Made by a program: the position numbers and the translations under genes. This document shows positions 54,158 to 64,000 of a stretch of DNA of 64,000 nt, piece by piece. The notes below the pieces were generated by a model, which was given only the letters and a program-made list of their open reading frames with translations, ran no database searches and had not been told where the DNA came from. Numbering within the stretch: position 1 is the first letter of the stretch; every line of letters begins with the position of its first letter. Source of the DNA: Pseudaestuariivita rosea. Lineage in GTDB: Bacteria; Pseudomonadota; Alphaproteobacteria; Rhodobacterales; Rhodobacteraceae. The stretch spans positions 1-64,000 of the forward strand of contig NZ_JACNMP010000003.1 in NCBI RefSeq assembly GCF_017592335.1. Reading direction: 5' to 3'.

Positions 54158-55174
54158 ATGACAGACGCCTTTTCCACCCTTGATGATTTTCGCCGCCTGT
54201 TGTCGGAGCTGCCAGACGCCGACACGGACGCGCAGGCGCAGGCGGCGTTGCGGAACACTCAGCTGACCAAACCGCCGGGTGCTTTGGGCCGGTTGGAAGA
54301 GCTTGCGATCTGGTACGCGGGCTGGCGCGGCATGGCGGCGCCGACGATAAATGCGCCTCAGGTCATCGTCTTTGCGGGCAATCACGGGGTCGCGGCGCAG
54401 GGTGTGTCGGCCTTTCCGCCCGAAGTCACCGCCCAGATGGTTGCGAATTTCGAACAGGGTGGTGCGGCGATCAATCAGCTGTCCGATCTGCACGGGTGCC
54501 GCATGGATGTGCACGCCCTGTCGTTGGATCGACCGACGGCGGATTTCACACAGGCCCCTGCAATGGACGAGGCCGAGGTGGTCGAGGCCCTGAACATCGG
54601 TTGGACTGCGGTCGACCCTGGTGCCGATGTGGTGATCGTGGGCGAAATGGGCATCGGCAACACGACCGCTGCCGCTGCTGTGGCTGCCGGTCTTTTCGAT
54701 CGCGATGCCGCGCGTTGGACGGGCCGTGGCACCGGCGTTGATGATGCGGGGCTGCAGCTGAAGACCCGCGTTGTAGCTGCGGGGCTTGCGCAACATCGGG
54801 CGCATCTGGATGATCCGCTGCAGGTGCTGCGCTGTCTGGGTGGGCGCGAACTGACGGCGATGGCAGGGGCCATTGCCCGCGCACGCGCTGAACGCTGCCC
54901 CGTTATGCTGGACGGGTTTATCTGCACCTCGGCCGCGGCCGTGCTGGAAAAAGCCCAACCCGGCGCATTGGATCATGCCATCGCAGGCCACCAAAGCGCC
55001 GAGGCCGCGCATGCCGACCTGTTGGCGGCCCTTGGCAAAGAGCCGCTGCTGTCACTGGGCCTAAGGCTGGGCGAAGGATCAGGCGCCGCAGTTGCCCTTG
55101 GCATCCTGAAAGCCGCGCTGGCCTGCCATTCGGGCATGGCGACCTTTGCCGAGGCAGGCGTCAGCGGGGCATAA
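54158..55174 (+). CDS. cobT: Nicotinate-nucleotide-dimethylbenzimidazole phosphoribosyltransferase
   Basis: Makes alpha-ribazole phosphate for the lower ligand of cobalamin. The 338-residue protein has [34 protein letters not shown] and [13 protein letters not shown], the last carrying the catalytic Glu. AGAGG precedes the ATG at 54158. Pairs functionally with divergent cobS. No cobalamin riboswitch is seen in the 73-bp spacer. Confidence 0.95.
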   Translation: MTDAFSTLDDFRRLLSELPDADTDAQAQAALRNTQLTKPPGALGRLEELAIWYAGWRGMAAPTINAPQVIVFAGNHGVAAQGVSAFPPEVTAQMVANFEQGGAAINQLSDLHGCRMDVHALSLDRPTADFTQAPAMDEAEVVEALNIGWTAVDPGADVVIVGEMGIGNTTAAAAVAAGLFDRDAARWTGRGTGVDDAGLQLKTRVVAAGLAQHRAHLDDPLQVLRCLGGRELTAMAGAIARARAERCPVMLDGFICTSAAAVLEKAQPGALDHAIAGHQSAEAAHADLLAALGKEPLLSLGLRLGEGSGAAVALGILKAALACHSGMATFAEAGVSGA

Positions 55175-55178
55175 GTGC

Positions 55179-57544
55179 TTAGACCAGGACCAGATCGTCT
55201 GCCAGACCGTTTGTCGACCCAAGCCCCCGCAGCGTGATGACCTGATCACCGCCGAAGTCGAAGACCACGTCATTCCCAACCACGCTTGCGAATTGCTCGA
55301 TCACCTGACTGGCTGTCAGGGTACCTGCCCAGAAATCCTGCCTGAGTGTCAGGCTGTCCAGCCCAAGTTCAAAATCACCGATAACGTCATTCTGCGGCGC
55401 TTGCGTGAAGATGAAACTATCTTCGTCGGCACCCCCGTACATCGTGTCGCTGCCACCTGCGTCATAAAGGATGTCTTGGCCGCTGCCGCCGAACATCAGG
55501 TCATTGCCAGCCCCACCGCCAAGGGCGTCGTTGCCCGCACCGGCGTACAAACTGTCATTACCGTTTTCGCCCCAAAGTCCGTCTGCTCCATCGCCTCCGT
55601 GAAGGACATCATTTCCATCAAAGCCGGACAAAGTATCATTGCCTGCACCGCCAAAAACGTGGTCATCGCCACCACCGGCACTTATTGAATCGTGCCCGAC
55701 GCCACCGTCCAGCCGGTCATTCCCGGCTTGGCCAAAGATCGTGTCATTACCGTTTCCGCCCCATAGCTGATCAGCCCCGTCGCCGCCAAACATCGAATCG
55801 TCGCCATCTAGCCCGTAAATGGCGTCATCACCCGTTCCGCCCCAGACGGTGTCGTTTCCGCCGCCTGCGAACAGCAGATCGTTTCCATCCCCTCCGCCAA
55901 GGACGTCGTTGCCGATACCGGCGTAGATCGAGTCATTGCCCGTGTTGCCCCAAAGGCTGTCGGCCCCGGCGGTATCTGCCAGCACATCGTGGCCCCAGCC
56001 ACCGCTGATCGTGTCGTTGCCCGCGCCACCTTCCAGAATATCATCGCCGCCCAAGCCATTCAGCAGATCGTTGCCCAGATGTCCGGCCAGAGTGTCACCA
56101 TAGTTGCTGCCGATCAGTTGGTCTGCAATCGCGTTGAAACGATCGCCTTCGATATCGACACCGGTGCCGACGATCACCCGGATCTGGATCATCTCATAGG
56201 CGCCAAGGGTGTAGTCGAAGTTCCAGTCCTGTGCACCCAGACCCGCAAAACCAAGCGCCGTCATATGCGAAATGGACGCGTCAGAGAGAAACTCGGTGCC
56301 GCTGTCCCCGGGGGCGGCGCCCAGCACCGTGGCATAGATATAGGCGTCTTGGGCGTAGTAGTCGGACAGATCGATATCCAGCGCGATGTCACCATCGGCG
56401 CCGGACACGAAGTAGCTGGTGTAATTGTCGCCGTCCTGGAAGTTATAGTTATAGCCGATCTGGGTCGTCCCATCCCGCAGCCAGATATCATCACTCAGCA
56501 GGCGTGACCCGACCAGAGCGTCAGACAGCATCGAAAACAGGTATCCGGTCGGAGTATAGTGATCACCATTGCCTTCACGCGGGCTGAGGCCACCAGGACT
56601 GGGGTTCGTCTGTGTTGACCAGAGCATCGACAGATCGACACCGTTTTCCATCATTTCGCCAAAAATCCGCATCAACGGCGCGCTGCGCATAAGGCCGGTG
56701 ATCAGCGTATTGTCCGCGCCATCGTCGCCCACATTCCATTCGGTGACTGCGATATCGACATCGCGGCCAGGGCGGTCGACCAGACATCGGAAATCATATC
56801 CAGACGGCGGTCGGCACCACCACCAATGCCCAATGGGTCGCCCGAGTTGTTTACGCCATAGATATGCGTGATAACCCCGTCGATCAGGGATGGATCATCC
56901 TGAAAGGCCGCGGCCAGCATATCGTTGCTTTCGGTCGTGTCGTTGCGACCGGCCTGCGCCAGCAGCGTGACATTGCCGCGCTCCCCCAGCTCAGCCGCGA
57001 CCTCATCAATCCAACCGGCGACAGTGGCCTGAAATTCGGCAAACTCTTCGACGGTCCAGTCAAATCTGGTCTGGTACCACTCATTGCCCAGTTCCAGCGT
57101 GACGGTATCGATATTGCCGTATGCGTCGGTCAGAAGGGCGCGGATAAAGTCCTTGTACTCAGCTTCCGCCTCGGGCCGGACCTGGCGCGTTGTTTCATCG
57201 AAATAACGATAGGTCGGCAGGACGATCACGGGGTTTGCATCGATCTCATCGCAGTAGTTTACAAAATTACTTAGCGTTTCGAGGTTTCTGGTGTCGCCGT
57301 TGTTATCAATAACGTTCGTTCCGGTGGTCGCGTCGGGGTCGGTGATGTCGAAAAACTGTTCCGCAATCGTGCCGCCGGGATAGCGGATGTAGCTGACGCC
57401 CGTGCTTTCGATCACACTGCGAAAATCCGATCCCTCTGCCGTGCGGTCGGTATGAAACAGCATGTTTGTCCCAAAATGCGCCTCGGTTACCCAGTCGCTG
57501 GCAAACCCACCGCTGGTGTCCAAAGAAATGCTGACGTTATACAT
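55179..57544 (-). pseudogene. Glycosidase-like RTX protein, frameshifted
   Basis: Two overlapping frames (57544-56702 and 56732-55179) make one secreted protein of ~785 residues. N-terminal part: clan-A glycosidase-like, with IRYPGGTIAEQF, acid/base VTLELGNEWY, and after the shift DIAVTEWNV with the expected nucleophile Glu. C-terminal part: many RTX nonapeptides (GGAGNDTISGG) and a type I secretion tail (VVFDFGGDQVITLRGLG). The frame changes by -1 near 56758-56780, just before the nucleophile. Either inactivated or a base-call error in GC-rich DNA. Confidence 0.85.
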
Positions 57545-57711
57545 GTTGTGATCCTGTCCCGTTTTGCTTGTCGCTCGGGCTAGGTCTGAATGGTTAACGA
57601 TCGGTTAACTCTGGCGGTCCACCCGAGGGTGACGCGGCTGACGTTTTTGGTTTGCCCTTACACTGTTAGTAAATCGCTTGAGTGTGACGAAACGAGCGTC
57701 AACCAGCTTAC

Positions 57712-58728
57712 CTACTGCTGCGTCAAATCTCGTACAATGCGGAAACCCAGATTGTAATCACGACGGCTTTCTTTTGGCTGTGTACTACTCGCAAGGCGGA
57801 CGCCATCCATCGCAGTTGTGAATGCACCGCCTTTGGCTGTACGACGACACGTTGTTTGTGATTGCGCAAGCTGCAGATAAGCGCTTGCTGTCGCTAGTCC
57901 GACATGGGCTTCTGTCGAGCAAGATTGGGTCCACTCGCGCACATTTCCGGACATATGTCGCAAACCCCAAGCATTTGAGGCGTCGAGTTCATCGACACGT
58001 ACTGGCATGCGCCGGTTTGTCAGGTGCGTCATAGGCTCTTGTTGGATGGTTTGCCTAACGTGTTCCGTTGCGGCGCGTGAAAAGTTCGCCTGATCTGCCG
58101 ACAACTCATCGCCCTGGGCAAATCGTGTTTCTGTACCGGCCCGCGCCGCATATTCCCACTCAGCCTCAGTAGGCAAGCGATAGACATCAGCCCCGATCTG
58201 GGTGTTCAGCCAGGTAACATACTCCTGTATATCCCAATAAGACACGTCAATCACAGGATGCATGGGCCCAAGTGCCACACCCCCCCGGCGAAATACAAAA
58301 AGAGTATGATCTGGATTATGCGTACAGCCGCCGCCCTCAACACAGGCCATCCATTCGGCGTGCGTGACCTCATTCCGTCCAATCGCAAAGGGGATGTCAA
58401 TCTGAACCCGATGACGCGGATGCTCACTTGGAATGATGTTTATTTCATCCGGTGCTCGCACCCGCCCGGTCGCCCCGTCGCCGTAGAAATCAAACGGGTT
58501 GCGCGATTCACCCGGTATCGCACCCATCATGAAAGATCCAAGCGGCATGACGATCATTTCAGGACAAACATCACATTCCCGAAATGTTTCCAAAGGCTGG
58601 ACAGTGCGGCCGTCTGAAAGTGTGTAGGAAACATTGTCCTGAGCGACCGCTGAAATGGGCAACAGCGTAACAAGTGCAATAAGCACTGCTCGGCATATGT
58701 TTATCGTCAGATGCGTTAATGACACCAC
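57712..58728 (-). CDS. SUMF1/FGE-sulfatase-domain protein, secreted
   Basis: A 338-residue protein with a signal peptide (to about residue 29, ISAVAQ). It has a formylglycine-generating-enzyme fold: MVMPLGSFMMG-like start, HRVQIDIPFAIGRNEVTHAEW, PTEAEWEYAARAGTET, MSGNVREWTQSC, KGGAF, and GFRIVR. The copper-binding cysteine pair of true FGEs is not evident, so a binding or ergothioneine-type role is as likely. GTG start with AGGGGG upstream. Cys-rich N-terminus of the mature part (ECDVC) suggests disulfides. Confidence 0.82.
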   Translation of the reverse strand: MVSLTHLTINICRAVLIALVTLLPISAVAQDNVSYTLSDGRTVQPLETFRECDVCPEMIVMPLGSFMMGAIPGESRNPFDFYGDGATGRVRAPDEINIIPSEHPRHRVQIDIPFAIGRNEVTHAEWMACVEGGGCTHNPDHTLFVFRRGGVALGPMHPVIDVSYWDIQEYVTWLNTQIGADVYRLPTEAEWEYAARAGTETRFAQGDELSADQANFSRAATEHVRQTIQQEPMTHLTNRRMPVRVDELDASNAWGLRHMSGNVREWTQSCSTEAHVGLATASAYLQLAQSQTTCRRTAKGGAFTTAMDGVRLASSTQPKESRRDYNLGFRIVRDLTQQ

Positions 58729-58858
58729 AAATACCCCCTAGATGCTCAACATTGTGTCAATGGGTATACTGTCTGGTTCTGCTGGCCAGTGGTTTGCCCT
58801 TGCGTCTGCGCGCGTGTTGCCTATAACCCACGACAATTTGCGCACACCGGGGTCCGTC

Positions 58859-61800
58859 ATGCCGAAAAGAACCGATATCTCGTCCATCATGATCATCGGA
58901 GCGGGGCCTATTGTGATCGGGCAGGCCTGCGAATTTGACTACTCAGGCGCGCAGGCGTGCAAGGCGCTGCGCGAGGAAGGTTATCGCGTAATCCTGGTCA
59001 ATTCGAACCCCGCCACGATCATGACAGATCCGGATATGGCCGATGCGACCTATATCGAACCGATCACCCCAGAGATCGTCGCGAAGATCATCGAAAAGGA
59101 ACGCCCCGATGCGCTGTTGCCAACGATGGGTGGACAGACGGGGCTGAACACCTCGCTTGCGCTGGAAGAGATGGGCGTGCTGGAAAAATTCGGGGTCGAG
59201 ATGATCGGCGCCAAACGTGATGCGATCGAGATGGCCGAGGATCGCAAGCTGTTTCGTGAAGCGATGGATCGGTTGGGGCTTGAAAACCCCAAAGCCACCA
59301 TTGCCAACACCATGGAAGAATGCATGGCCGCCATTGATTATGTTGGCCTGCCCGCGATCATTCGCCCGGCCTTTACCTTGGGCGGCACCGGCGGCGGCGT
59401 GGCGTATAATCGGGATGATTATGAACATTTCTGCAAATCCGGTCTGGACGCCAGCCCCGTCAATCAGATCCTGATCGACGAATCCCTGTTGGGTTGGAAA
59501 GAATTCGAAATGGAGGTCGTGCGTGACAAGGCCGACAACGCGATTATCGTTTGTGCCATAGAAAACGTTGACCCCATGGGCGTGCACACGGGTGATTCAA
59601 TCACTGTGGCCCCGGCCCTGACGCTGACCGATAAGGAATACCAGATCATGCGCAACGGCAGCATCGCCGTGCTGCGTGAAATCGGGGTGGAAACCGGCGG
59701 GTCAAACGTGCAGTGGGCCGTAAACCCCGAAGATGGCCGGATGGTCGTGATCGAGATGAACCCGCGCGTCAGTCGGTCGTCTGCGCTGGCGTCCAAAGCC
59801 ACGGGCTTTCCCATCGCCAAAATCGCTGCAAAGCTAGCCGTTGGGTACACACTGGACGAGCTGGATAACGACATCACCAAGGTGACACCCGCCAGCTTTG
59901 AACCGACCATAGATTACGTCGTCACCAAAATCCCGCGCTTTGCCTTTGAAAAATTTCCAGGCTCAGAACCCTATTTGACCACTGCGATGAAGTCCGTGGG
60001 CGAAGCGATGGCGATCGGCCGTACGATCCACGAGTCCCTGCAAAAGGCGCTGGCCTCGATGGAAACCGGCCTGACCGGCTTTGACGAGATCGAGGTTGAG
60101 GGCATGCCCGCCCCCGACGCCCGCACCTTTGGGGCCAGTGACGATCCGGTCATCAGCCGCATCATCGTGGGCAAGGACGCCGACGCGCAGACCGCGATTG
60201 ACAAGGCCCTGACGCGGGCGCTGGCGCAGCAAACGCCAGACCGGTTGCGCGTGATTGCCGAGGCGATGCGCTATGGCTTCAGCGATGACGAAATCCACGA
60301 TCTGACCAAATTCGACCCCTGGTTCCTGGCCCGTATCCGCGAAATCATCGGGGCCGAGGTGCAACTGGCCAAAGACGGCCTGCCCACCACGACGGAAGAG
60401 TTGCGCGCGCTGAAAATGCTGGGCTTCACAGACGCCCGCCTAGCCCACCTGACGGGCCGGACCGAGGACAACGTCCGCCGCGCGCGCCAGAACCTGGGCG
60501 TCACGGCTGTCTTCAAACGCATCGACACCTGTGCGGCCGAGTTTGAGGCCCAGACGCCCTATATGTATTCGACCTATGAGACCCCTGTGATGGGTGATGT
60601 CGAATGCGAGGCCCGCCCGAGCGACCGCAAAAAGGTTGTCATTCTGGGTGGCGGTCCCAACCGTATCGGGCAAGGGATCGAGTTCGACTATTGCTGCTGT
60701 CATGCCTGTTTCGCCCTGACTGACGCGGGATACGAGACGATCATGATCAACTGCAACCCCGAAACGGTCAGCACCGATTATGACACCTCGGACCGGCTGT
60801 ACTTTGAGCCGTTGACGTTCGAACACGTGATGGAAATCCTGCGGGTCGAACAGTCAAACGGCACCCTGCATGGGGTTATTGTCCAGTTCGGCGGCCAGAC
60901 GCCCCTTAAGCTGGCTAATGCGCTTGAGGCTGCGGGCATCCCGATATTGGGCACCTCGCCCGATGCGATTGATCTGGCCGAGGACCGCGAACGTTTTCAG
61001 GCGCTTGTGCAGAAGCTGGGCCTGAAGCAGCCGCAAAACGGCATCGCCCATTCCGATGCGGAGGCGCTGGAAATTGCGGGTCAGGTTGGCTTTCCGCTGG
61101 TCATCCGCCCGTCCTACGTTCTGGGTGGCCGCGCGATGGAGATCGTGCGGGATACGGCGCAGCTGGAACGCTATATTTCCGAGGCCGTCGTGGTGTCGGG
61201 TGACAGCCCCGTGCTGCTCGACAGCTATCTGTCGGGCGCTGTTGAGATTGACGTCGACGCGCTGTGTGACGGCACCCGCGTGCATGTCGCGGGGATCATG
61301 CAGCATATCGAAGAAGCCGGCGTGCACTCAGGCGACAGCGCCTGTTCGCTGCCCCCCTATTCGCTGGATGCCGACACAATTGCCGAGCTGAAAAAGCAGA
61401 CCGAGGCCCTGGCGCTGGCCCTGAATGTTGTGGGTCTGATGAACGTGCAATTCGCGGTCAAGGACGGCCAGATCTACCTGATCGAGGTCAACCCCCGCGC
61501 CAGCCGTACCGTGCCCTTCGTGGCCAAGGCCGTGAACAGCCCCATCGCGACCATCGCCGCCCGTGTGATGGCGGGTGAACCGCTGACGAACTTTCAAACC
61601 GACGAGAGGGACGCGCCCGACCTCGGGGGGGCGAACGCCCTCTCGTCGAACCAAAGGTTCGCTTCCAGCGAAACGGGGAGGTCGGGCGTGGCCCGTGCCG
61701 CTGGCCCGGGCCGGTCCGCGGCAGGCGAGGCCGTTTTAAAGGATCCGCAAATCGACACCTTCGCGGTGAAAGAGGCCGTCCTGCCCTTTGCCCGCTTCCC

Positions 61801-62317
61801 CGGCGTCGACACGATCCTGGGCCCCGAAATGCGATCCACAGGCGAGGTCATGGGCAGCGACCCGAACTTTTACCGCGCGTTCCTGAAGGCACAGATGGGC
61901 GCGGGTACAGACCTGCCCCAGGGTGGTTCGGGCAAGGTCTTTATCTCGATCCGCGACGCCGACAAAACCGATATGATGGTTGAAGCCGCGCAGACGCTGA
62001 CCGATCTGGGCTTTCCCATCATCGCCACCCGCGGCACCGCCCGCTGGCTGACCGATCAGGGTGTGGCGTGCGAGACGGTGAATAAGGTCTATGAAGGCCG
62101 CCCGAACGTGGTTGACCAGCTAAAGGACGGGCAAATCGTTTTGGTGATGAACACAACCGAGGGCGCCCAAGCGGTCGAAGACAGCCGCGACATCCGCGCC
62201 GTCGCGCTTTACGACAAAATCCCCTACTTCACCACCGCCGCCGCATCTCACGCGGCTGCTTTGGCGATGAAAGCACGGGTTGAGGGTGATGTTGAGGTGA
62301 TGGCGCTGCAGGGGTAA
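58859..62317 (+). CDS. carB: Carbamoyl-phosphate synthase large chain
   Basis: Makes carbamoyl phosphate for pyrimidines and arginine. The 1152-residue protein has two homologous halves, each with [19 protein letters not shown] / [19 protein letters not shown] and ATP-grasp loops, then the allosteric MGS-like domain (about 985-1150). It is ~35-45 residues longer than usual. The surplus is a Gly/Ala/Arg-rich segment in-frame after [10 protein letters not shown] (61598-61738), whose DNA folds into nested hairpins. Family sequence resumes at [14 protein letters not shown]. The start at 58859 is the usual family N-terminus (MPKRTDI). Confidence 0.95.
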   Translation: MPKRTDISSIMIIGAGPIVIGQACEFDYSGAQACKALREEGYRVILVNSNPATIMTDPDMADATYIEPITPEIVAKIIEKERPDALLPTMGGQTGLNTSLALEEMGVLEKFGVEMIGAKRDAIEMAEDRKLFREAMDRLGLENPKATIANTMEECMAAIDYVGLPAIIRPAFTLGGTGGGVAYNRDDYEHFCKSGLDASPVNQILIDESLLGWKEFEMEVVRDKADNAIIVCAIENVDPMGVHTGDSITVAPALTLTDKEYQIMRNGSIAVLREIGVETGGSNVQWAVNPEDGRMVVIEMNPRVSRSSALASKATGFPIAKIAAKLAVGYTLDELDNDITKVTPASFEPTIDYVVTKIPRFAFEKFPGSEPYLTTAMKSVGEAMAIGRTIHESLQKALASMETGLTGFDEIEVEGMPAPDARTFGASDDPVISRIIVGKDADAQTAIDKALTRALAQQTPDRLRVIAEAMRYGFSDDEIHDLTKFDPWFLARIREIIGAEVQLAKDGLPTTTEELRALKMLGFTDARLAHLTGRTEDNVRRARQNLGVTAVFKRIDTCAAEFEAQTPYMYSTYETPVMGDVECEARPSDRKKVVILGGGPNRIGQGIEFDYCCCHACFALTDAGYETIMINCNPETVSTDYDTSDRLYFEPLTFEHVMEILRVEQSNGTLHGVIVQFGGQTPLKLANALEAAGIPILGTSPDAIDLAEDRERFQALVQKLGLKQPQNGIAHSDAEALEIAGQVGFPLVIRPSYVLGGRAMEIVRDTAQLERYISEAVVVSGDSPVLLDSYLSGAVEIDVDALCDGTRVHVAGIMQHIEEAGVHSGDSACSLPPYSLDADTIAELKKQTEALALALNVVGLMNVQFAVKDGQIYLIEVNPRASRTVPFVAKAVNSPIATIAARVMAGEPLTNFQTDERDAPDLGGANALSSNQRFASSETGRSGVARAAGPGRSAAGEAVLKDPQIDTFAVKEAVLPFARFPGVDTILGPEMRSTGEVMGSDPNFYRAFLKAQMGAGTDLPQGGSGKVFISIRDADKTDMMVEAAQTLTDLGFPIIATRGTARWLTDQGVACETVNKVYEGRPNVVDQLKDGQIVLVMNTTEGAQAVEDSRDIRAVALYDKIPYFTTAAASHAAALAMKARVEGDVEVMALQG
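61601..61730 (+). repeat. Structured in-frame insertion within carB
   Basis: Paired arms: GACGAGAGGG (61601-61610) with CCCTCTCGTC (61638-61647); CGCCCGACCTC (61614-61624) with GAGGTCGGGCG (61678-61688); CGAACC/GGTTCG (61647-61661); TTCGC/GCGAA (61658-61672). The first two stems interlock. Length is in-frame and stop-free. The protein segment it encodes has no counterpart in ordinary CarB. Confidence 0.7.
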
Positions 62318-62748
62318 GCGCCAAATCCGTGTAAGTTATGTAATCCTAAAACATGGCCCGCTTTCGAGGAGGGTGAAGCGTGACCTCGTAGCGGCTATCA
62401 TGCAAAAACAAAATAACTGCACTTATATCTTGTTGGATAAATCTGTGGATAACTCTGAAAACGTAATTGACCCAGCTGATATGGTGTGTCACCATATGTG
62501 GTAGGTACGCCTTTTCGAGGCGCGTTATGCGGTGTAGCACTTGACTCATCAGTGCTACCTGATCCAAAATTCTAATCGACATTTCGTAGAATCAGTGACG
62601 CCGTCATGGCGGCAACCAGACGGCGTCTTTGACTGCGAACCGCTTAAACCAGAAGGTCGACGCGGAACCTCTTTGTCATATTGAAATGAATCTCATTTCG
62701 TAGAGTATTGTCAAGTCGGCCTTCGCAAATCTTAATAAAGGGCTGATT
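62318..62748. other. AT-rich gap after carB
   Basis: About 430 bp, distinctly AT-rich. A perfect DnaA-box sequence on the minus strand (TTATCCACA, at 62444-62452) with a one-mismatch neighbour (62431-62440) is present. No supportable gene; a 78-codon minus-strand frame lacks recognisable features. Confidence 0.4.
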
Positions 62749-62961
62749 ATGGCTTACATTTACTACGTTAATAACACACCACAGTCTAATGGTGACCATG
62801 AAGTACATCAACAAGGTTGCTATTGGTTGAGCATAGCTAACGATACGAGTTATATAGGGTTATTTGAAAGCTGCCATGGTGCAGTAGCAGAAGCCAAGCG
62901 GTCTCATCATCGTCAGTCAAACGGTTGCAAGCATTGTAGTGATGCTTGCCATACGTCGTGA
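62749..62961 (+). CDS. Small Cys/His protein
   Basis: A 70-residue protein: AYIYYVNNTPQSNGDHEVH at the start, HQQGCYWL, and a C-terminal CKHCSDACHTS. It resembles a widespread family of small HEVHxxGC...C..C..CHT proteins of unknown function, possibly metal-binding. AAGGG precedes the ATG. With the next small gene it forms an AT-rich accessory pair. Confidence 0.7.
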   Translation: MAYIYYVNNTPQSNGDHEVHQQGCYWLSIANDTSYIGLFESCHGAVAEAKRSHHRQSNGCKHCSDACHTS

Positions 62962-62969
62962 GGTCGAAA

Positions 62970-63143
62970 ATGGCTAAAAACAGACCATACAGTGATGGCA
63001 AGCGGATAGGTGCGGTCAAAGGTCGTTCTCAAACGAAGACGCCATCTGGCCACTATGTAAAACGCGACAGCAATACAGGGCGCTTTATGGATGTCAAAAC
63101 ATCCAGCAAAACGCCCTTCAAAGGTGTTCGCAAAGAAAAGTAA
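62970..63143 (+). CDS. Small basic protein
   Basis: A 57-residue basic protein (KNRPYSDGKRIGAVKGRSQ, then SNTGRFMDVKTSSKTPFKGV). GAGG lies just before the ATG at 62970; an earlier in-frame start at 62946 would overlap the preceding gene. No family named. The 8-bp gap to the upstream gene suggests one transcript; a strong hairpin follows. Confidence 0.6.
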   Translation: MAKNRPYSDGKRIGAVKGRSQTKTPSGHYVKRDSNTGRFMDVKTSSKTPFKGVRKEK

Positions 63144-63144
63144 T

Positions 63145-63171
63145 GATTTGGGCGGATCACCCGCCCAAATC
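63145..63171 (+). terminator. Strong hairpin after the small-gene pair
   Basis: GATTTGGGCGG and CCGCCCAAATC pair perfectly (11 bp) around ATCAC, immediately after the stop. No T-run follows, so it is a likely but unproven terminator. Confidence 0.6.
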
Positions 63172-63177
63172 ACCATA

Positions 63178-63199
63178 GTCCCGGACTTGATCCGGGGCC
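63178..63199. repeat. Palindromic intergenic repeat, copy B
   Basis: GTCCCGGA, CTTGA, TCCGGGGCC: reverse-oriented near copy of 16758-16778, with the loop CTTGA being the complement of TCAAG. Same dispersed family. Confidence 0.6.
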
Positions 63200-63247
63200 T
63201 CTTATCACATCTTTAGAAGCTGGATCGACCGGACGTCGTGTATCTTT

Positions 63248-63283
63248 TTGATTTCGCCCGGTAACTTGATTTCGCCCGGTAAC
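63248..63283 (+). repeat. Perfect 18-bp tandem duplication
   Basis: TTGATTTCGCCCGGTAAC occurs twice head to tail between the hairpin region and the glycosyltransferase gene. Purpose unknown; recent slippage is the simplest origin. Confidence 0.7.
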
Positions 63284-63374
63284 ATCATCCGATAAACCAC
63301 CCTAAATCATATAGACATCCGCTTCGCGTCGGCTCACTGATACCTCAGGCATCGAATCTGGGTTTTGGGCAGGC

Positions 63375-64000
63375 ATGGGCGGGCGGCCTCATATTGTTTA
63401 TTTCTTTGATCGCGGGTTTGAGGCCTGTAGTTTGGTGTCGCTTTATACGGTGCTGAAGACCAAGGCGCAGGCGTTGCAGGTGACGTTGCATGCGACCGAT
63501 CCGTCTGATCATCTGCCCGGTCTGGTTCGAAAGCTGTTGGCACATTTTGACACGCCGATCACTCTGGATCACCTGAACCTGGAAGACTATGACCACCTGC
63601 CGCGGGGACGTTTGCCGCTGGCGGCGCGGGCGCGGCTTTTGTTGCCGAAACTGCATGAGGGCCGGGTTCTTTATATCGATGGAGACTGCATCGCCCGCCG
63701 GGATGTGACCGAGCTTTGGCATCAGGATCTGGCCGGGAAATGCGTGGGCGCGGTTCTGGCCCCTGGTATTATGGTAGACCTGCAAAAGGCGCAGAACACT
63801 GGATCGCGGGCGGCCCAAAAGCGTGCGGACAAGCAGCGCAAGCGTGGCCTTAGGTTGGATGGCATCGATATGTCGCGGTATTTCAATTCTGGTGTTATGG
63901 TCTTTGATCTGGACCGGATCAACGCGGTTGGGCTGGCGGATCACATGATGGATATTGAGGCGACGGCCAAATATACCTCACGCGATCAGGATTGGCTGAA
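63375..64000 (+). CDS. Family 8 glycosyltransferase (5' part, cut by window end)
   Basis: 208 codons are visible and the frame is open at the window edge. GT8 features: VYFFDRGFEACSLVSLYTVL at the start, LYIDGDCIARRD with the metal-binding DxD, YFNSGVMVFDLDRI, and SRDQDWL at the end. Such enzymes transfer a sugar to lipopolysaccharide or capsule. The ATG at 63375 has GGGCAGG upstream. The C-terminal part and neighbours lie outside. Confidence 0.85.
   Translation, partial: MGGRPHIVYFFDRGFEACSLVSLYTVLKTKAQALQVTLHATDPSDHLPGLVRKLLAHFDTPITLDHLNLEDYDHLPRGRLPLAARARLLLPKLHEGRVLYIDGDCIARRDVTELWHQDLAGKCVGAVLAPGIMVDLQKAQNTGSRAAQKRADKQRKRGLRLDGIDMSRYFNSGVMVFDLDRINAVGLADHMMDIEATAKYTSRDQDWL

Noticed and set aside
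62431-62452. Perfect DnaA box and near copy as a possible replication origin
   Set aside because: One perfect 9-mer is expected by chance about every two such windows, and no origin genes or DnaA-box cluster are nearby.
62346-62582. 78-codon minus-strand frame after carB
   Set aside because: No ribosome-binding site, no recognisable domain, in AT-rich spacer; kept only as a gap note.
63345-63944. 199-codon minus-strand frame at the right edge
   Set aside because: Antisense to a clear GT8 glycosyltransferase frame that is open to the window end.

Overview
The window looks like an alphaproteobacterial chromosome segment, most likely Rhodobacterales (Roseobacter group). This is inferred from gene content and protein style: MtaB downstream of DapF, the HrpB/DksA-like/MoaB neighbourhood, HemP, CobS/CobT, ThiBPQ behind a TPP riboswitch, ATGA-coupled operons and GC-rich core genes. 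No rRNA genes or CRISPR arrays were seen. One tRNA gene (Lys, TTT) is present.

Positions 1 to about 12,670 are accessory DNA. The left edge holds the tail of an IS1182-like transposase abutting a truncated GHKL ATPase gene, then an orphan Rap1a/Tai-type immunity protein and a zinc-ribbon membrane protein. A 49-bp direct repeat of the tRNA-Lys 3' end (2957-3005 and 12619-12667) bounds a 9.7-kb island. The island carries a 5'-truncated tyrosine integrase, an AlpA-like HTH protein and a replication-protein-like HTH protein. It also carries an unusual operon of three tandem paralogous secreted proteins followed by a 1048-residue RTX protein. Sequence beside the left repeat resembles sequence beside the right one, so islands may have accumulated in tandem at this tRNA.

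From 12.8 to 24 kb lie housekeeping and stress genes: dapF-mtaB-GST operon, hrpB, a DksA/TraR protein, moaB, an ATP-grasp/phosphoesterase/uracil-DNA glycosylase operon and a WYL regulator with two small neighbours. From 24 to 38 kb are pyrB, an MltB-like transglycosylase, a ferredoxin-like protein with a sterol-desaturase-family protein, a CPBP protease, an HAD-like protein lacking its nucleophile, aspS-kptA, yebC, nudC and cpdB. From 38 to 49 kb are a NitT/TauT-type ABC cassette, an arsR-arsP pair, a frameshifted phosphotransferase gene, a SUKH-domain protein, an aspartate aminotransferase, sdhE and aroC.

From 49 to 58.7 kb are the TPP riboswitch with thiBPQ, a two-gene hemP unit missed by length cut-offs, divergent cobS/cobT, a frameshifted glycosidase-RTX gene and an SUMF1-type protein. 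The end holds carB, two small accessory genes and a family 8 glycosyltransferase cut by the window edge.

The most notable observations are these: an in-frame, highly structured insertion in carB; an AT-rich in-frame insertion of about 80 residues in aspS; four copies of an ~85-bp structured repeat just after stop codons; a cluster of five GTAC-centred sites near 16.6 kb; and the three-paralogue/RTX operon, which is the best candidate here for an undescribed secreted system.
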